A stretch of DNA of 40,707 nucleotides from NCBI RefSeq assembly GCF_003436425.1, contig NZ_QSPK01000014.1:1-40707 (forward strand), given 5' to 3'. Shown here piece after piece: positions 24,586-32,628 of the stretch (position 1 is the stretch's first letter; every line of letters begins with the position of its first letter). A program made the position numbers and the translations under genes. The notes under the pieces were generated by a model. It searched no databases and was not told the DNA's origin. It was given only the letters and a program-made list of their open reading frames with translations. The DNA comes from Eubacterium sp. TM05-53. Its GTDB lineage: Bacteria; Bacillota_I; Bacilli_A; Erysipelotrichales; Erysipelotrichaceae.

Positions 24586-25803
24586 CTAAGCAACAAGACG
24601 CTCCTGTTGCTTCTCTTTATTCAAGCGTTTCATTTCTGCCATTGCAGAATCGAATGTTGCATGTGCGTAATAGTTCAGCGTCATGGCTATATTAGCATGT
24701 CCCATAATGTACTGTAATGCCTTTGGATTCATTCCTGCATTTGCATAGTTGGTACAGAATGTATGTCGCAAACTATGTGGAGTGATGTGTGGCAATTTAT
24801 CCTCGTTATACTTATTGTATTTCTTAACAAGACCTTTCATCATGCCGTTGTAATCACTTGCCACTTTTGGATAGTTCTTTCTATTAAGAAAGAGGAAATC
24901 ACTATATCCATCAATCTCAACACGCTTATCATTCTTTCGATTCGCTAACACTCGCTTAAATGCTTGATAGGCTTCTTCAACCATAGGAACTTGACGTTCG
25001 CCACTTTTGGTCTTTGGTGTTTCAATGTAGTACCCAATTTCAGTATCTCTCAATAGCTGATGGTCTATATTGACAAGACGATTCTCAAAATCTAAATCTG
25101 GAAGTGTCAAACCACCAAACTCTGAAATACGAAGACCTGTTTTTAAGAGTATCAGAATTTCATCATAATTTTTGCTGTAGGTTTTATCAGCTTTTGCAAA
25201 GGCTAACAGTTTTTCTTCCTGTTCTTCTGTTAGTACGGTCTTAGGGACAGTATCATCATCAAGAACTGCTTTCAGTTGAAAGTCAAATGGATTCTTCCGA
25301 ACACAATCATCTTGTATAGCAATATAGAATGAAGCCTTTAAAGAACGTTTGTAGTTATTGATGGTTTGATAAGCATAACCATTTTCACTCATTCTAATAG
25401 CCCATTCTTTAGCGTCTGATGGCTTAATACTGTCAATACTTCTTACACCTAACTTGTCTTTCTTCAAAATATCCATAAGATATTTGCGTCCAGTTTCAGT
25501 GTTTTTTCTAACCTTTGGTCTTTGAGCGTTCTGTTTTGCGTAAAGCTGGCAGAGTGTCATTTTCTTTCCTACAACATCAATACCATCATGAATGTCTTTC
25601 TGTAACTCTGCGATTTTCTCTCTAAGTGAGATACAATCACGCTTTCCTGCTGGTACTCGGTCTGTAGCCACAAGTTTCCACGAGTAAACAAATTGCGGTT
25701 CTCCAAATGAATCTATATATTTGTATAAGTATCTTCCGTCTTTTCGTTGGCTCTCTCCAGTCTTTAAGATTCGACCTTTATTGTCACGTCTTTTTTCTGA
25801 CAT
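24586..25803 (-). CDS. int: Tn916 integrase (tyrosine recombinase)
   Basis: 405 residues, same length as Tn916 Int. Integrates and excises the element. The N-terminal arm-binding domain (about 1-75, EKRRDNKGRILKTGESQRKD) binds the DR2 repeats near the ends; core-binding domain about 80-180; catalytic domain with Arg in LKTGLRISEFGGL, HSLRHTFCTNY (HxxR), GHANIAMTLNYY, nucleophile Tyr379. Start follows AAAGGAGC. An inverted repeat (AGTAGTA/TACTACT, 24564-24587) lies at its stop. Confidence 0.98.
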   Translation of the reverse strand: MSEKRRDNKGRILKTGESQRKDGRYLYKYIDSFGEPQFVYSWKLVATDRVPAGKRDCISLREKIAELQKDIHDGIDVVGKKMTLCQLYAKQNAQRPKVRKNTETGRKYLMDILKKDKLGVRSIDSIKPSDAKEWAIRMSENGYAYQTINNYKRSLKASFYIAIQDDCVRKNPFDFQLKAVLDDDTVPKTVLTEEQEEKLLAFAKADKTYSKNYDEILILLKTGLRISEFGGLTLPDLDFENRLVNIDHQLLRDTEIGYYIETPKTKSGERQVPMVEEAYQAFKRVLANRKNDKRVEIDGYSDFLFLNRKNYPKVASDYNGMMKGLVKKYNKYNEDKLPHITPHSLRHTFCTNYANAGMNPKALQYIMGHANIAMTLNYYAHATFDSAMAEMKRLNKEKQQERLVA

Positions 25804-25884
25804 GGCATTTGCTCCTTTCCTTTATGGAAAGAGCCTTGATACGACTTAATACTATTTTATCATATACAAGACCCTTTGGCGACG

Positions 25885-26088
25885 CTAGATTGCGTCCAAT
25901 GTATCTATAATTTTTTCAAATTGTTTTCGTTTAATCTGAATACGATTGCCATTCATAATCAGCCAATTTGCATTTTTATTTTCCTCTGCCAAGCGTCGTA
26001 GCTTGTTTTCGCCAATACGAAAATATTTTGACGCTTCTTCAATGGTTAGGGTATAACGTTCCCAAATAGGAATGTTAGTCTGCTTCAT
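25885..26088 (-). CDS. xis: Tn916 excisionase
   Basis: 67 residues, winged-helix Xis that binds both ends and steers Int to excision. [22 protein letters not shown] is the helix-turn-helix and [16 protein letters not shown] the wing. Ribosome-binding site GGAAAGGAGG is strong and lies right after a small hairpin (26101-26119). It is 81 nt upstream of int. Confidence 0.97.
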   Translation of the reverse strand: MKQTNIPIWERYTLTIEEASKYFRIGENKLRRLAEENKNANWLIMNGNRIQIKRKQFEKIIDTLDAI

Positions 26089-26548
26089 AAAATCCTCCTT
26101 TCCAAATCACTTATTTGGATTTCATAAAAGTTGTTTTACCAGCAATCGAACAGCTTTAGCAAAGCTCACGGGAGTTCCACCCCTGCATGGTTCTCATGTA
26201 GCCATACTCATTGCCTGCGACGGTTTTATCACGCTCGGACTATTGACTGTATGGGAGTATCATTATCACGATAAGAATGTCGTTGCAGGCAATCCTGCTA
26301 AAGATTGCTTCTCGGATCACTAACATGAATCGCTCGCTATCTTTATAAGATAGGTCATGGCGGTTAGTTCCGTTGGCTCTTTTCTTATCGAAACGTATTC
26401 GATTACTTTTATTCAGTTTTCAAAGAACAATGGCTCGTTAGCCTATCAAAACACATTGAAAGCTCAATATGCTTTGGTGGAATAACAAACCTCCCTGTTC
26501 GGGAAGCGTGGAATGGTTTAGCACGCTTCCACGAAAGGAGAGAGGATA
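26089..26548 (-). promoter_or_regulatory. Structured untranslated leader of xis-int
   Basis: 460 nt between orf8 and xis, rich in stems on either strand: 26502-26510/26522-26530 (GGAAGCGTG/CACGCTTCC), 26385-26405 (TTATCGAA/TTCGATTA), 26337-26353 (CTATCTT/AAGATAG), 26289-26308 (GCAATC/GATTGC), a long-range pair 26210-26221/26279-26293 (ATTGCCTGC...GCAGGCAAT), 26152-26166 (AGCTTT/AAAGCT) and 26101-26119 (TCCAAAT/ATTTGGA). A boxA-like site lies at 26416-26429. An 83-codon plus-strand frame (26072-26323, historically orf5) overlaps it, but the stems better explain its conservation. It probably governs read-through from orf7/orf8 into xis-int. Confidence 0.6.
26416..26429 (-). promoter_or_regulatory. 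boxA-like antitermination site
   Basis: Minus strand TGTTCTTTGAAAAC matches the rRNA antitermination boxA of Bacillota (TGTTCTTTGAAAACT in rrn leaders and spacers). It sits about 120 nt after orf8 in the transcript leading to xis-int. Confidence 0.6.
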
Positions 26549-26779
26549 TTACTTAATTTCAAATGACAAAATCTTTGTAATCAGTCTGGTTTCCATTCTT
26601 CCACGTAAGACTTCATCAACGACCATACTTTGATTGCCATATTCATCTTTCATAAGTCGTAGGGAACGCTTCGTTATGTACCCTCTGTAATGATGTAGAA
26701 TCTGGTTAATCGCTTCGGTATCGCCATCTGTTGCCTTTACAATGAGAGGAAAGGGAATCATAGGATATTGTGTTTTCAT
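26549..26779 (-). CDS. orf8: Tn916 Orf8, helix-turn-helix regulatory protein
   Basis: 76 residues, overlapping orf7 by 4 nt (ATGA), so co-translated. The family (HTH_16-like) has the N-terminal FPLIVKATDGDTEAINQILHHY segment that resembles sigma-factor region 1-2. In Tn916, Orf7 and Orf8 together activate transcription of xis, int and, after circularisation, the transfer genes. Confidence 0.93.
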   Translation of the reverse strand: MKTQYPMIPFPLIVKATDGDTEAINQILHHYRGYITKRSLRLMKDEYGNQSMVVDEVLRGRMETRLITKILSFEIK

Positions 26780-27198
26780 TCTTCAAATTCCTCCATAAAC
26801 TTTTTAATTAAGGCTAGTCCACTGGTTCTATGCCGATAGACAGTAGAACGGTTCAATTTCAACAGGTCTGCAATTTCTGAATCGCTCATGTCCATAAAGT
26901 AAAACAGCAGTAGAATTTCACGTTTCTTGTCTGGCAACTCACGTAATGCTTCACTCAACAAATCATTTTCAACGCCTACTGATAACCCATTGAGTGTAAA
27001 AATCTGAAAGTCAGTTGAATAGTTATCTGTTGTCGCAAACTGGCTAACAAGATAATCGCCAACATCCGAAAAGGACACCTCACGCTTTGCAATCCTTGAA
27101 AGATAAAGCATATAATTCTTTCGCTCGTCTTCCATAGCACGTTTACAGATATAGTCAAACTGATTTTCTATTGTGGTCTGAAAAGAAGATGGTTTCAT
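26776..27198 (-). CDS. orf7: Tn916 Orf7, sigma-factor-like regulator
   Basis: 140 residues from ATG 27198, preceded by GGGGGTGAG. Sigma-70 region-4-like HTH at the C-terminus: LRELPDKKREILLLFYF and MSDSEIADLLKLNRSTVYRHR. Works with Orf8 to switch on excision and transfer genes. A longer frame (27207) adds only three residues and runs through the ribosome-binding site. The leader contains a hairpin that can cover this ribosome-binding site (about 27201-27234). Confidence 0.94.
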   Translation of the reverse strand: MKPSSFQTTIENQFDYICKRAMEDERKNYMLYLSRIAKREVSFSDVGDYLVSQFATTDNYSTDFQIFTLNGLSVGVENDLLSEALRELPDKKREILLLFYFMDMSDSEIADLLKLNRSTVYRHRTSGLALIKKFMEEFEE

Positions 27199-27343
27199 GT
27201 TTCTCACCCCCTTTCTGTCTAGGAAAGGAAGTGAGCCTTGCTCGTTTATCTCCTTTCACTCTTAGTCCCAATGTGAAAGGGGGATTTGTTGCATTACTGA
27301 TAAATAAACTTTGTAAAAAAGTTCTGAATAGCCAAAAAAGCAT
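27155..27343 (-). CDS. orf10: Possible Tn916 Orf10 (leader-type small ORF)
   Basis: 62 codons overlapping the start of orf7 in another frame. Its ATG lies within the 3' arm and T-run of a terminator-like hairpin and there is no good ribosome-binding site. The product has a hydrophobic start (MLFWLFRTFLQSLF). It was annotated in Tn916, but it may be only a leader or not translated. Confidence 0.35.
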   Translation of the reverse strand: MLFWLFRTFLQSLFISNATNPPFTLGLRVKGDKRARLTSFPRQKGGEKHETIFFSDHNRKSV

Positions 27344-27375
27344 ATAAACAGATTTATTTCTCTGTTTACATGCTT
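27334..27375 (-). terminator. Terminator upstream of orf7
   Basis: Minus strand AAGCATGTAAACAGA (27361-27375), 8-nt loop, TCTGTTTATATGCTT (27338-27352), then TTTT. Stem is 15 bp with one wobble pair. It would stop transcription coming from tet(M)/orf6 before orf7-orf8, a control point for transfer. Confidence 0.75.
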
Positions 27376-27702
27376 CTGTTATTCTATCTATATGATTTAT
27401 AAAACCACATTGGTGGACGTACTTATCTATTGCAGATAGACGACTTTTTTTGACAAGAACCCAATGTAAGGAAATTTATTGTATATGATGTACTTCATGG
27501 CGACGTTGACCTCCAACAAACCGCCATTTGGAAGTAATATACAATATTTTAACAGCGTAAATAGCACTACCATATAACGGTTTTTTTTATTGGCGTTTAG
27601 TAGTGCTTTTTATTAAATATAAACCTATAAACCATATAACACGTTTTTCTATACCTGTTTTTAATTCAGTAGGAACAATAAAATGTATAGAGGTGGTCTA
27701 CT
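27376..27702. other. Regulatory stretch between orf7/orf10 and orf9
   Basis: No protein gene. It holds a hairpin AGCACTAC (27563-27570)/GTAGTGCT (27600-27607) followed by TTTTATT on the plus strand, and presumably the orf9 promoter (plus) and start region for orf7 transcription (minus). No consensus promoter stands out. Confidence 0.45.
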
Positions 27703-28056
27703 ATGCGTAAAAAAGAAGATAAATATGATTTTAGAGCCTTTGGTTTAGCCATTAAAGAAGCTCGATTGAAACGAGGTTTAACTCGTGAACAAGTGGGAGC
27801 ATTGATTGAAATTGACCCACGGTACTTAACTAATATTGAAAATAAAGGGCAACACCCCAGCATACAAGTTCTTTATGACCTTGTATCGTTACTTCATGTT
27901 TCCGTTGATGAATTTTTCTTACCTGCTAATAACTTGGTAAAAAGCACCCGACGATTACAGATAGAGAAATACATGGATAGCTTTACAGACAAAGAACTAT
28001 CCTTAATGGAATCTTTAGCCAGCGGTATCAACGAAGCAAGAAACATCGAAGACTAA
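27703..28056 (+). CDS. orf9: Tn916 Orf9, XRE-family repressor
   Basis: 117 residues, the only element gene on the plus strand. N-terminal HTH_3 (about 10-70: [20 protein letters not shown] and [19 protein letters not shown]). It is thought to repress orf7/orf8 transcription in Tn916; tetracycline-induced transcription through orf6 runs antisense to it and relieves repression. Ribosome-binding site AGAGGTGG. Confidence 0.95.
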   Translation: MRKKEDKYDFRAFGLAIKEARLKRGLTREQVGALIEIDPRYLTNIENKGQHPSIQVLYDLVSLLHVSVDEFFLPANNLVKSTRRLQIEKYMDSFTDKELSLMESLASGINEARNIED

Positions 28057-28081
28057 TTAAAAGAATCCATACATAACGGAA

Positions 28082-28126
28082 AGAGCCGATAAAATGAGAT
28101 TGTATTAATCTCATTTTATCGGCTCT
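28082..28126. terminator. 19-bp-arm hairpin between convergent orf9 and orf6
   Basis: AGAGCCGATAAAATGAGAT (28082-28100), 7-nt loop, perfect complement 28108-28126. The orf6 stop is inside the 3' arm. Tails are only weakly T-rich, allowing partial read-through. Confidence 0.75.
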
Positions 28127-28304
28127 GCGTCTTTGCGTCTGGCTCTGTAATCACAGTTACTTTGAACTGCTTTATTTCAATTAAATTTTCTTGTCTGCAT
28201 TTCGGACAATAGAGGGGGAATTTTTTTAATTCAGTATCTTCCCTTATCTTTAATCGTGTTTTATTTCCACATACAGGACACAATATCCACTTGTAGTTTA
28301 TAAT
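28116..28304 (-). CDS. orf6: Tn916 Orf6, cysteine-rich KTR-domain protein
   Basis: About 62 residues. Two CxxC pairs form a zinc-ribbon: WILCPVCGNKTRL and FPLYCPKCRQENL, ending in PDAKTQSR. No ATG, GTG or TTG lies at the right distance after the strong ribosome-binding site (AAAGGAGGAG, about 28311-28320); in frame the codons are ATA, GTT, ATT, ATA, so initiation at ATT (28304) or ATA is suggested. Alternatively a TTG just before the first Cys would be used. Function unknown; it lies downstream of tet(M). Confidence 0.7.
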   Translation of the reverse strand: MINYKWILCPVCGNKTRLKIREDTELKKFPLYCPKCRQENLIEIKQFKVTVITEPDAKTQSR

Positions 28305-28401
28305 AACTATCTCCTCCTTTACACGTTAATTCAAATCTTTATTAAAAAATATTTCATCTTATTTAACAAGAAACCATATTTATATAACAACATAAAATAC
28401 A

Positions 28402-30321
28402 CTAAGTTATTTTATTGAACATATATCGTACTTTATCTATCCGACTATTTGGACGACGGGGCTGGCAAACAGGTTCACCGGTAGTAACATGGTACCCTTT
28501 TAACTCTGTTAAACAAACACTACGTCCATTTGTAAAGAAAGTTAAATCACTACGATATTCTTGAATACACCGAGCAGGGATTTCTCCACTAAGAATGACC
28601 TCATTATTTTTCAATTGAGTGTCTACGATGTTCGCACAATATTTAGGAGCATCGTTGTATGCTCGTGAAAGATATTCCTGTGGCGCATAAATTTTAAAAC
28701 TAAGATATGGCTCTAACAATTCTGTTCCAGCTTTTTTTAAGACTTGTTCCAATACAATAGGAGCAAGCATCCGAAAATCTGCTGGGGTACTAACAGGGCT
28801 ATAGTATAAGCCATACTTAAAACAGATTTTACAATCCGTCACATTCCAACCATATAATCCTTGTTCGCAACCATAGCGTATCCCTTCCATAACTGCATTT
28901 TGAAATGATTGATTTAAGTATCCAAGAGAAACCGAGCTCTCATACTGCATTCCACTTCCCAACGGAAGCGGTGATACAGATAAACCAATGGAAGCCCAGA
29001 AAGGATTTGGCGGCACTTCGATGTGAATGGTATATTCTGCATTTTTTAACGGTCTCTCCATATAAATGACTGTAGGCTCTTTTAGTTCTATCTCCACATG
29101 ATACTTTTCTTGCAACAGTGCACTAATCACTTCCATTTGTACTTTCCCTAAGAAAGAAAGTATAATTTCATGTGTCGTAGAATCCACGTAATATCGTAGA
29201 AGCGGATCACTATCTGAGATTTCCAAAAGGGCATCAAGCAACATTTCTCTCTGTTCAGGTTTACTCGGTTCAACAGTTGTTTGTAGTAGAGGGTGCGGAT
29301 TTTCAATCTTTTTTCTCTGTGGCAATAGTTTTGTATCTCCAAGAACACTATTTAACTTCAAAAACTCATTTTGCAAAATAACAATTTCTCCAGAATAAGC
29401 TCTATCAATCTTACATAATTCACCATTTATTGAAGTATACATTTCTGTAACTTTTATTTTTTCTTTTTCTGATACTCTAACCGAATCTCGTAAATGTAGT
29501 ACTCCACTATAAAGGCGTATATATGCAAGACGTTGTCTTTTTTTTGTATATTCAATTTTGAAAACATTTCCGCAAAGTTCAGACGGACCTCGATGTGTTG
29601 ATGAATAAAATTTATTCGTAATCACTTCTATAAGGTTATCAATCCCTATATTGTTTTTTGCACTTCCGTGATAAACAGGGAACAGGGAACAATTATGAAA
29701 TCTTATGCTTTCCTCTTGTTCGAGTTCCAATGCTTCTAATGATTTACCGGACATATATTTCTCTAAAAGGTCATCGTTTCCCTCTATTACCGTATCCCAT
29801 TGTTCAGATTCGGTAAAGTTCGTCACACACATATTAGGATACAGTTCTACCTTCTGTTTGATTACAATTTCGGCAGAAAGTTTCTCTTTAATATCCTGAT
29901 AAACCGTTGATAAATCAATTCCATTTTGGTCAATCTTATTGATAAAAAAGATTGTGGGAATCCCCATTTTCCTAAGTGCATGAAATAATATACGAGTTTG
30001 TGCTTGTACGCCATCTTTTGCAGAAATCAGTAGAATTGCCCCATCTAAAACTGATAATGAACGATATACTTCTGCTAAGAAATCCATATGTCCTGGCGTG
30101 TCTATGATGTTCACCTTCGTATTTTCCCACTGAAAAGAGGTTATTCCTGTCTGAATTGTAATTCCTCTCTGACGTTCTAAAAGCGTATTATCCGTCCTCG
30201 TTGTACCTTTGTCCACGCTTCCTAATTCTGTAATCGCTCCACTGTTATATAATAAGCTTTCTGTTAAGGTAGTTTTTCCTGCATCAACATGAGCTAAAAC
30301 TCCAATATTAATAATTTTCAT
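28402..30321 (-). CDS. tet(M): Tetracycline resistance ribosomal protection protein Tet(M)
   Basis: 639 residues, exact Tet(M) length. An EF-G-like GTPase that removes tetracycline from the ribosome. G-domain motifs: AHVDAGKTT (10-18), [12 protein letters not shown]. Domain IV loop [13 protein letters not shown] reaches the drug site. N- and C-terminal thirds look like classical Tn916 Tet(M), while the middle ([37 protein letters not shown]) differs at several residues, as in mosaic alleles. Start at 30321 is preceded by GGAGG; a 5-residue upstream extension is not used. Expression is under the orf12 attenuator. Confidence 0.99.
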   Translation of the reverse strand: MKIINIGVLAHVDAGKTTLTESLLYNSGAITELGSVDKGTTRTDNTLLERQRGITIQTGITSFQWENTKVNIIDTPGHMDFLAEVYRSLSVLDGAILLISAKDGVQAQTRILFHALRKMGIPTIFFINKIDQNGIDLSTVYQDIKEKLSAEIVIKQKVELYPNMCVTNFTESEQWDTVIEGNDDLLEKYMSGKSLEALELEQEESIRFHNCSLFPVYHGSAKNNIGIDNLIEVITNKFYSSTHRGPSELCGNVFKIEYTKKRQRLAYIRLYSGVLHLRDSVRVSEKEKIKVTEMYTSINGELCKIDRAYSGEIVILQNEFLKLNSVLGDTKLLPQRKKIENPHPLLQTTVEPSKPEQREMLLDALLEISDSDPLLRYYVDSTTHEIILSFLGKVQMEVISALLQEKYHVEIELKEPTVIYMERPLKNAEYTIHIEVPPNPFWASIGLSVSPLPLGSGMQYESSVSLGYLNQSFQNAVMEGIRYGCEQGLYGWNVTDCKICFKYGLYYSPVSTPADFRMLAPIVLEQVLKKAGTELLEPYLSFKIYAPQEYLSRAYNDAPKYCANIVDTQLKNNEVILSGEIPARCIQEYRSDLTFFTNGRSVCLTELKGYHVTTGEPVCQPRRPNSRIDKVRYMFNKIT

Positions 30322-30336
30322 GTGATTTTCCTCCAT

Positions 30337-30423
30337 TCAAAAACCCAAAAGGGCATAAAAATCCCAGTGATAAATACTTTTATCACTGGGATTTTTATGC
30401 ATAACCATAGGTATACAAAGCAT
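30337..30423 (-). CDS. orf12: tet(M) leader peptide Orf12
   Basis: 28 codons beginning ATGCTTTGTATACC, giving MLCIPMVMHKNPSDKSIYHW and ending YALLGF, as in Tn916 apart from Ile4. It ends 15 nt before tet(M). Its coding sequence contains the whole 22-bp inverted repeat of the attenuator, so ribosome movement decides whether the terminator forms. Confidence 0.93.
   Translation of the reverse strand: MLCIPMVMHKNPSDKSIYHWDFYALLGF
30353..30400 (-). terminator. tet(M) attenuator hairpin
   Basis: Perfect 22-bp arms: 30353-30374 and 30379-30400 with loop TACT (plus strand). On the minus strand the 3' arm ends GGGATTTTTATGC, with T-run inside the stem. Additional upstream stems (GGTATTCTTAAA...TTTAAGAATACC, about 30463-30562) fit the transcriptional attenuation model for tet(M). 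Confidence 0.88.
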
Positions 30424-30599
30424 ACAGATATTCTCTGGATACTTTAGAATCACATGATAAAGGTATTCTTAAACTGGGTACAAAAAACTAAGCCCTCCTA
30501 AAAAAGGACATCTAATTATTTGTTCCCGCTATCAAATTGACAGTTTATTTAAGAATACCTTGCCGCATATTTATTAACTCCTTTTAAATAGTCACTTAA

Positions 30600-30628
30600 A
30601 TAATAGCACGTAAGAGCATATTTGTAAA
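30600..30628 (-). promoter_or_regulatory. tet(M) promoter (Ptet)
   Basis: Minus strand TTTACA (30623-30628), 17 nt, TATTAT (30600-30605), about 180 nt before orf12. It gives the long attenuated leader. Confidence 0.85.
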
Positions 30629-30648
30629 GGAATCTCCAATTTTTTATC

Positions 30649-30688
30649 AAAAAGAGTACATGATTACAAAGTATCTGTAATCATGTAC
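30649..30688 (-). terminator. Terminator after orf13
   Basis: Minus strand GTACATGATTACA (30676-30688), 7-nt loop, TGTAATCATGTAC (30656-30668), then TCTTTTT. It separates the transfer operon from Ptet. Confidence 0.85.
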
Positions 30689-30697
30689 CAATATTTG

Positions 30698-31630
30698 TTA
30701 TTTTACAATCTTCCAATTACTCCCGTTCTTTTCAAGTACCAAATCAAATTGAGATACCTGCGTTGCTTTGGTCTGCTGGTCGATATACTCCACTGTCAGC
30801 GATACCGTGACTTGATTATCCTTACGATTGTGAATAGGATTTACCAGTTCTTGAAAGATGTACTCTTTTCCGATTGGTTTTAATATCCCGTCATTCACAT
30901 AGTAGGAAAGTTCACTGGCTGTCGCTGTAGGATAGAGCTTGAAGAACGTCGTTAAAAACTCATTGATTTCATTGGTTGTAATGGAATCAACCGTCCCCTC
31001 ACTTTCAATGGCTTTTGGTTTATAACTTGATTTCTTAGGTATGTTGGTAATGGTCGGATTCTTAACCAGTACCATATTTCCAGAACCATCTACATAGACA
31101 CTCACTATATAAGCAGAGTGGACGGTCTTTGTATTTTCTCCCTCTGTAATGAGCTGGTCTACACTGTAGGTTACATTAAACTCATTGTCGCCAGTTGGCT
31201 CTACCGTCCATATCTGAAATCCTCTTACAGAAGACGATACAGGAATATCTTTGCGTACTGTATCAACATTGAGAGCTTGAAGTTCATCTGTCAGATAGCC
31301 TTTTAGACTTTCCATTCGATTATCAATGGACTTATCGGATTGCTCCCATGAATAGTAGACTTTCGCAAAGTTCTCTACAAAATTTTCTACATGATGAGTA
31401 TCAACGTATTCCTTTTCTATGATAGTTGTTTCGTGAATAGTATGAGTATCTATAGCTGTAAAGTGCTTGAATATCGCAAAGCTGAAACTAAGCCCTAAAA
31501 GTACCCACAAGGCAATCACAACCTTTTTATGAGGATTGACCTTATAGACACGAGGTTTCTTTTCCTTTGGTATCTGTTTTTCTTTATTCTGATTTTTTCT
31601 AAATTTCATCATTAAATCTTCCTTTCTCAT
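30698..31630 (-). CDS. orf13: Tn916 Orf13, TcpC/VirB8-like conjugation protein
   Basis: 310 residues. Cytoplasmic basic N-terminus, one membrane segment (about 38-57, VVIALWVLLGLSFSFAIF), then two NTF2-like domains outside the cell. Equivalent to TcpC of pCW3 and ConB of ICEBs1; part of the mating channel. Overlaps orf14 by ATGA. An internal ATG pair at residues 7-8 with AGAAAGGAAG upstream is an alternative start (MKFRKNQNK). Confidence 0.94.
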   Translation of the reverse strand: MRKEDLMMKFRKNQNKEKQIPKEKKPRVYKVNPHKKVVIALWVLLGLSFSFAIFKHFTAIDTHTIHETTIIEKEYVDTHHVENFVENFAKVYYSWEQSDKSIDNRMESLKGYLTDELQALNVDTVRKDIPVSSSVRGFQIWTVEPTGDNEFNVTYSVDQLITEGENTKTVHSAYIVSVYVDGSGNMVLVKNPTITNIPKKSSYKPKAIESEGTVDSITTNEINEFLTTFFKLYPTATASELSYYVNDGILKPIGKEYIFQELVNPIHNRKDNQVTVSLTVEYIDQQTKATQVSQFDLVLEKNGSNWKIVK

Positions 31631-32628
31631 TGTTTGATTCGTCCTGCTCCCACTAAATGCTGTTGCCAGTAGGGGCTTGTTAAGTCGGCATAACCGATTG
31701 GGTCGCCTGCATGAAACATACGGTTATTGCCAAGGTATATCCCAACATGAGTAATATAAGAGCCAGCGTTATAGGTAGAATGAAAGAAAACCAAATCGCC
31801 AGCTTGTGCTTCCGATAGTGGGATATGCTGGGTCACATCATATTGCTGTTGTGCGGTTCGTGGTAAGTTAATTCCAGCTTTTCCATACGTCCATTGTGTC
31901 AGTCCGCTACAATCAAAAGAAGTAGTCGGGGAAGCTCCACCGTAAACGTATCGCCAGCCCTCATATTTCAGTGCTTCGTCCATGATGGCTTGTACCGTAT
32001 CATCATCAAACTCTGTTGTGACAAGATACTGCGTTACCAGTTGCACATAAAACATATTGCCATAGTTGTATCGCCAGCCCCCATTGATAGGTATGGCTAT
32101 GGGATTGGGGTAAGACACTTTTTCGCCACCTGAATACTCTTTTGAGAAACTTTGAGCCAGTTCAAAGGTATATTTATTTCCACGATTAGCCACATACCCT
32201 AAGAAACCACCACCATAATTGTAGGACTGGATAACCGATTCTAAATCTACACTGAGCCTTTCGCTACTGGCTAATAATTCACTGAAATACTTCACACCTT
32301 GCTTAATGGATTCTTCTGTACTCAATGAATTAGGTGGAAGACCGAGGGCTTCCGAGGACTGCATAACATCTTCCGCAGTACCGCCCGATTCCACCTGTAT
32401 AATCGCAAGAAGTATGTTGACATATTCTTCAACGCCATATTCTTTGGCATATTTTTCTACCATAGGCTTATGAGCCAGCACTTCTGCGGAAACATTCACA
32501 CCTCCATAATGAATATTGGAAATTCCGCTGTCCTGTTCATCTGAAAATAAAATGGCAACAAACAGAAGCAGTGAGAAGACCATCAAGAATAATCCAGAAC
32601 CACCAATCACTAAAGTTTTCAACTTCAT
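31627..32628 (-). CDS. orf14: Tn916 Orf14, bifunctional cell-wall hydrolase (CwlT-like)
   Basis: 333 residues. Signal/anchor helix 7-29, a lysozyme-like transglycosylase/muramidase domain (about 60-190, with LAIIQVESGG holding the catalytic Glu), and an NlpC/P60 endopeptidase domain (about 215-333: FDCSGLTQWTYG with Cys, HVGIYLGNNRMFHAGD with His). It opens peptidoglycan for the transfer channel (VirB1-like). Overlaps orf15 and orf13 by ATGA, so the block is translationally coupled. Confidence 0.97.
   Translation of the reverse strand: MKLKTLVIGGSGLFLMVFSLLLFVAILFSDEQDSGISNIHYGGVNVSAEVLAHKPMVEKYAKEYGVEEYVNILLAIIQVESGGTAEDVMQSSEALGLPPNSLSTEESIKQGVKYFSELLASSERLSVDLESVIQSYNYGGGFLGYVANRGNKYTFELAQSFSKEYSGGEKVSYPNPIAIPINGGWRYNYGNMFYVQLVTQYLVTTEFDDDTVQAIMDEALKYEGWRYVYGGASPTTSFDCSGLTQWTYGKAGINLPRTAQQQYDVTQHIPLSEAQAGDLVFFHSTYNAGSYITHVGIYLGNNRMFHAGDPIGYADLTSPYWQQHLVGAGRIKQ

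Noticed and set aside
26072..26323. 83-codon plus-strand frame, historically orf5 of Tn916
   Set aside because: No ribosome-binding site. It overlaps the xis start and runs through strong RNA stems, and its product has no recognisable domain. The conserved stems explain the sequence better.
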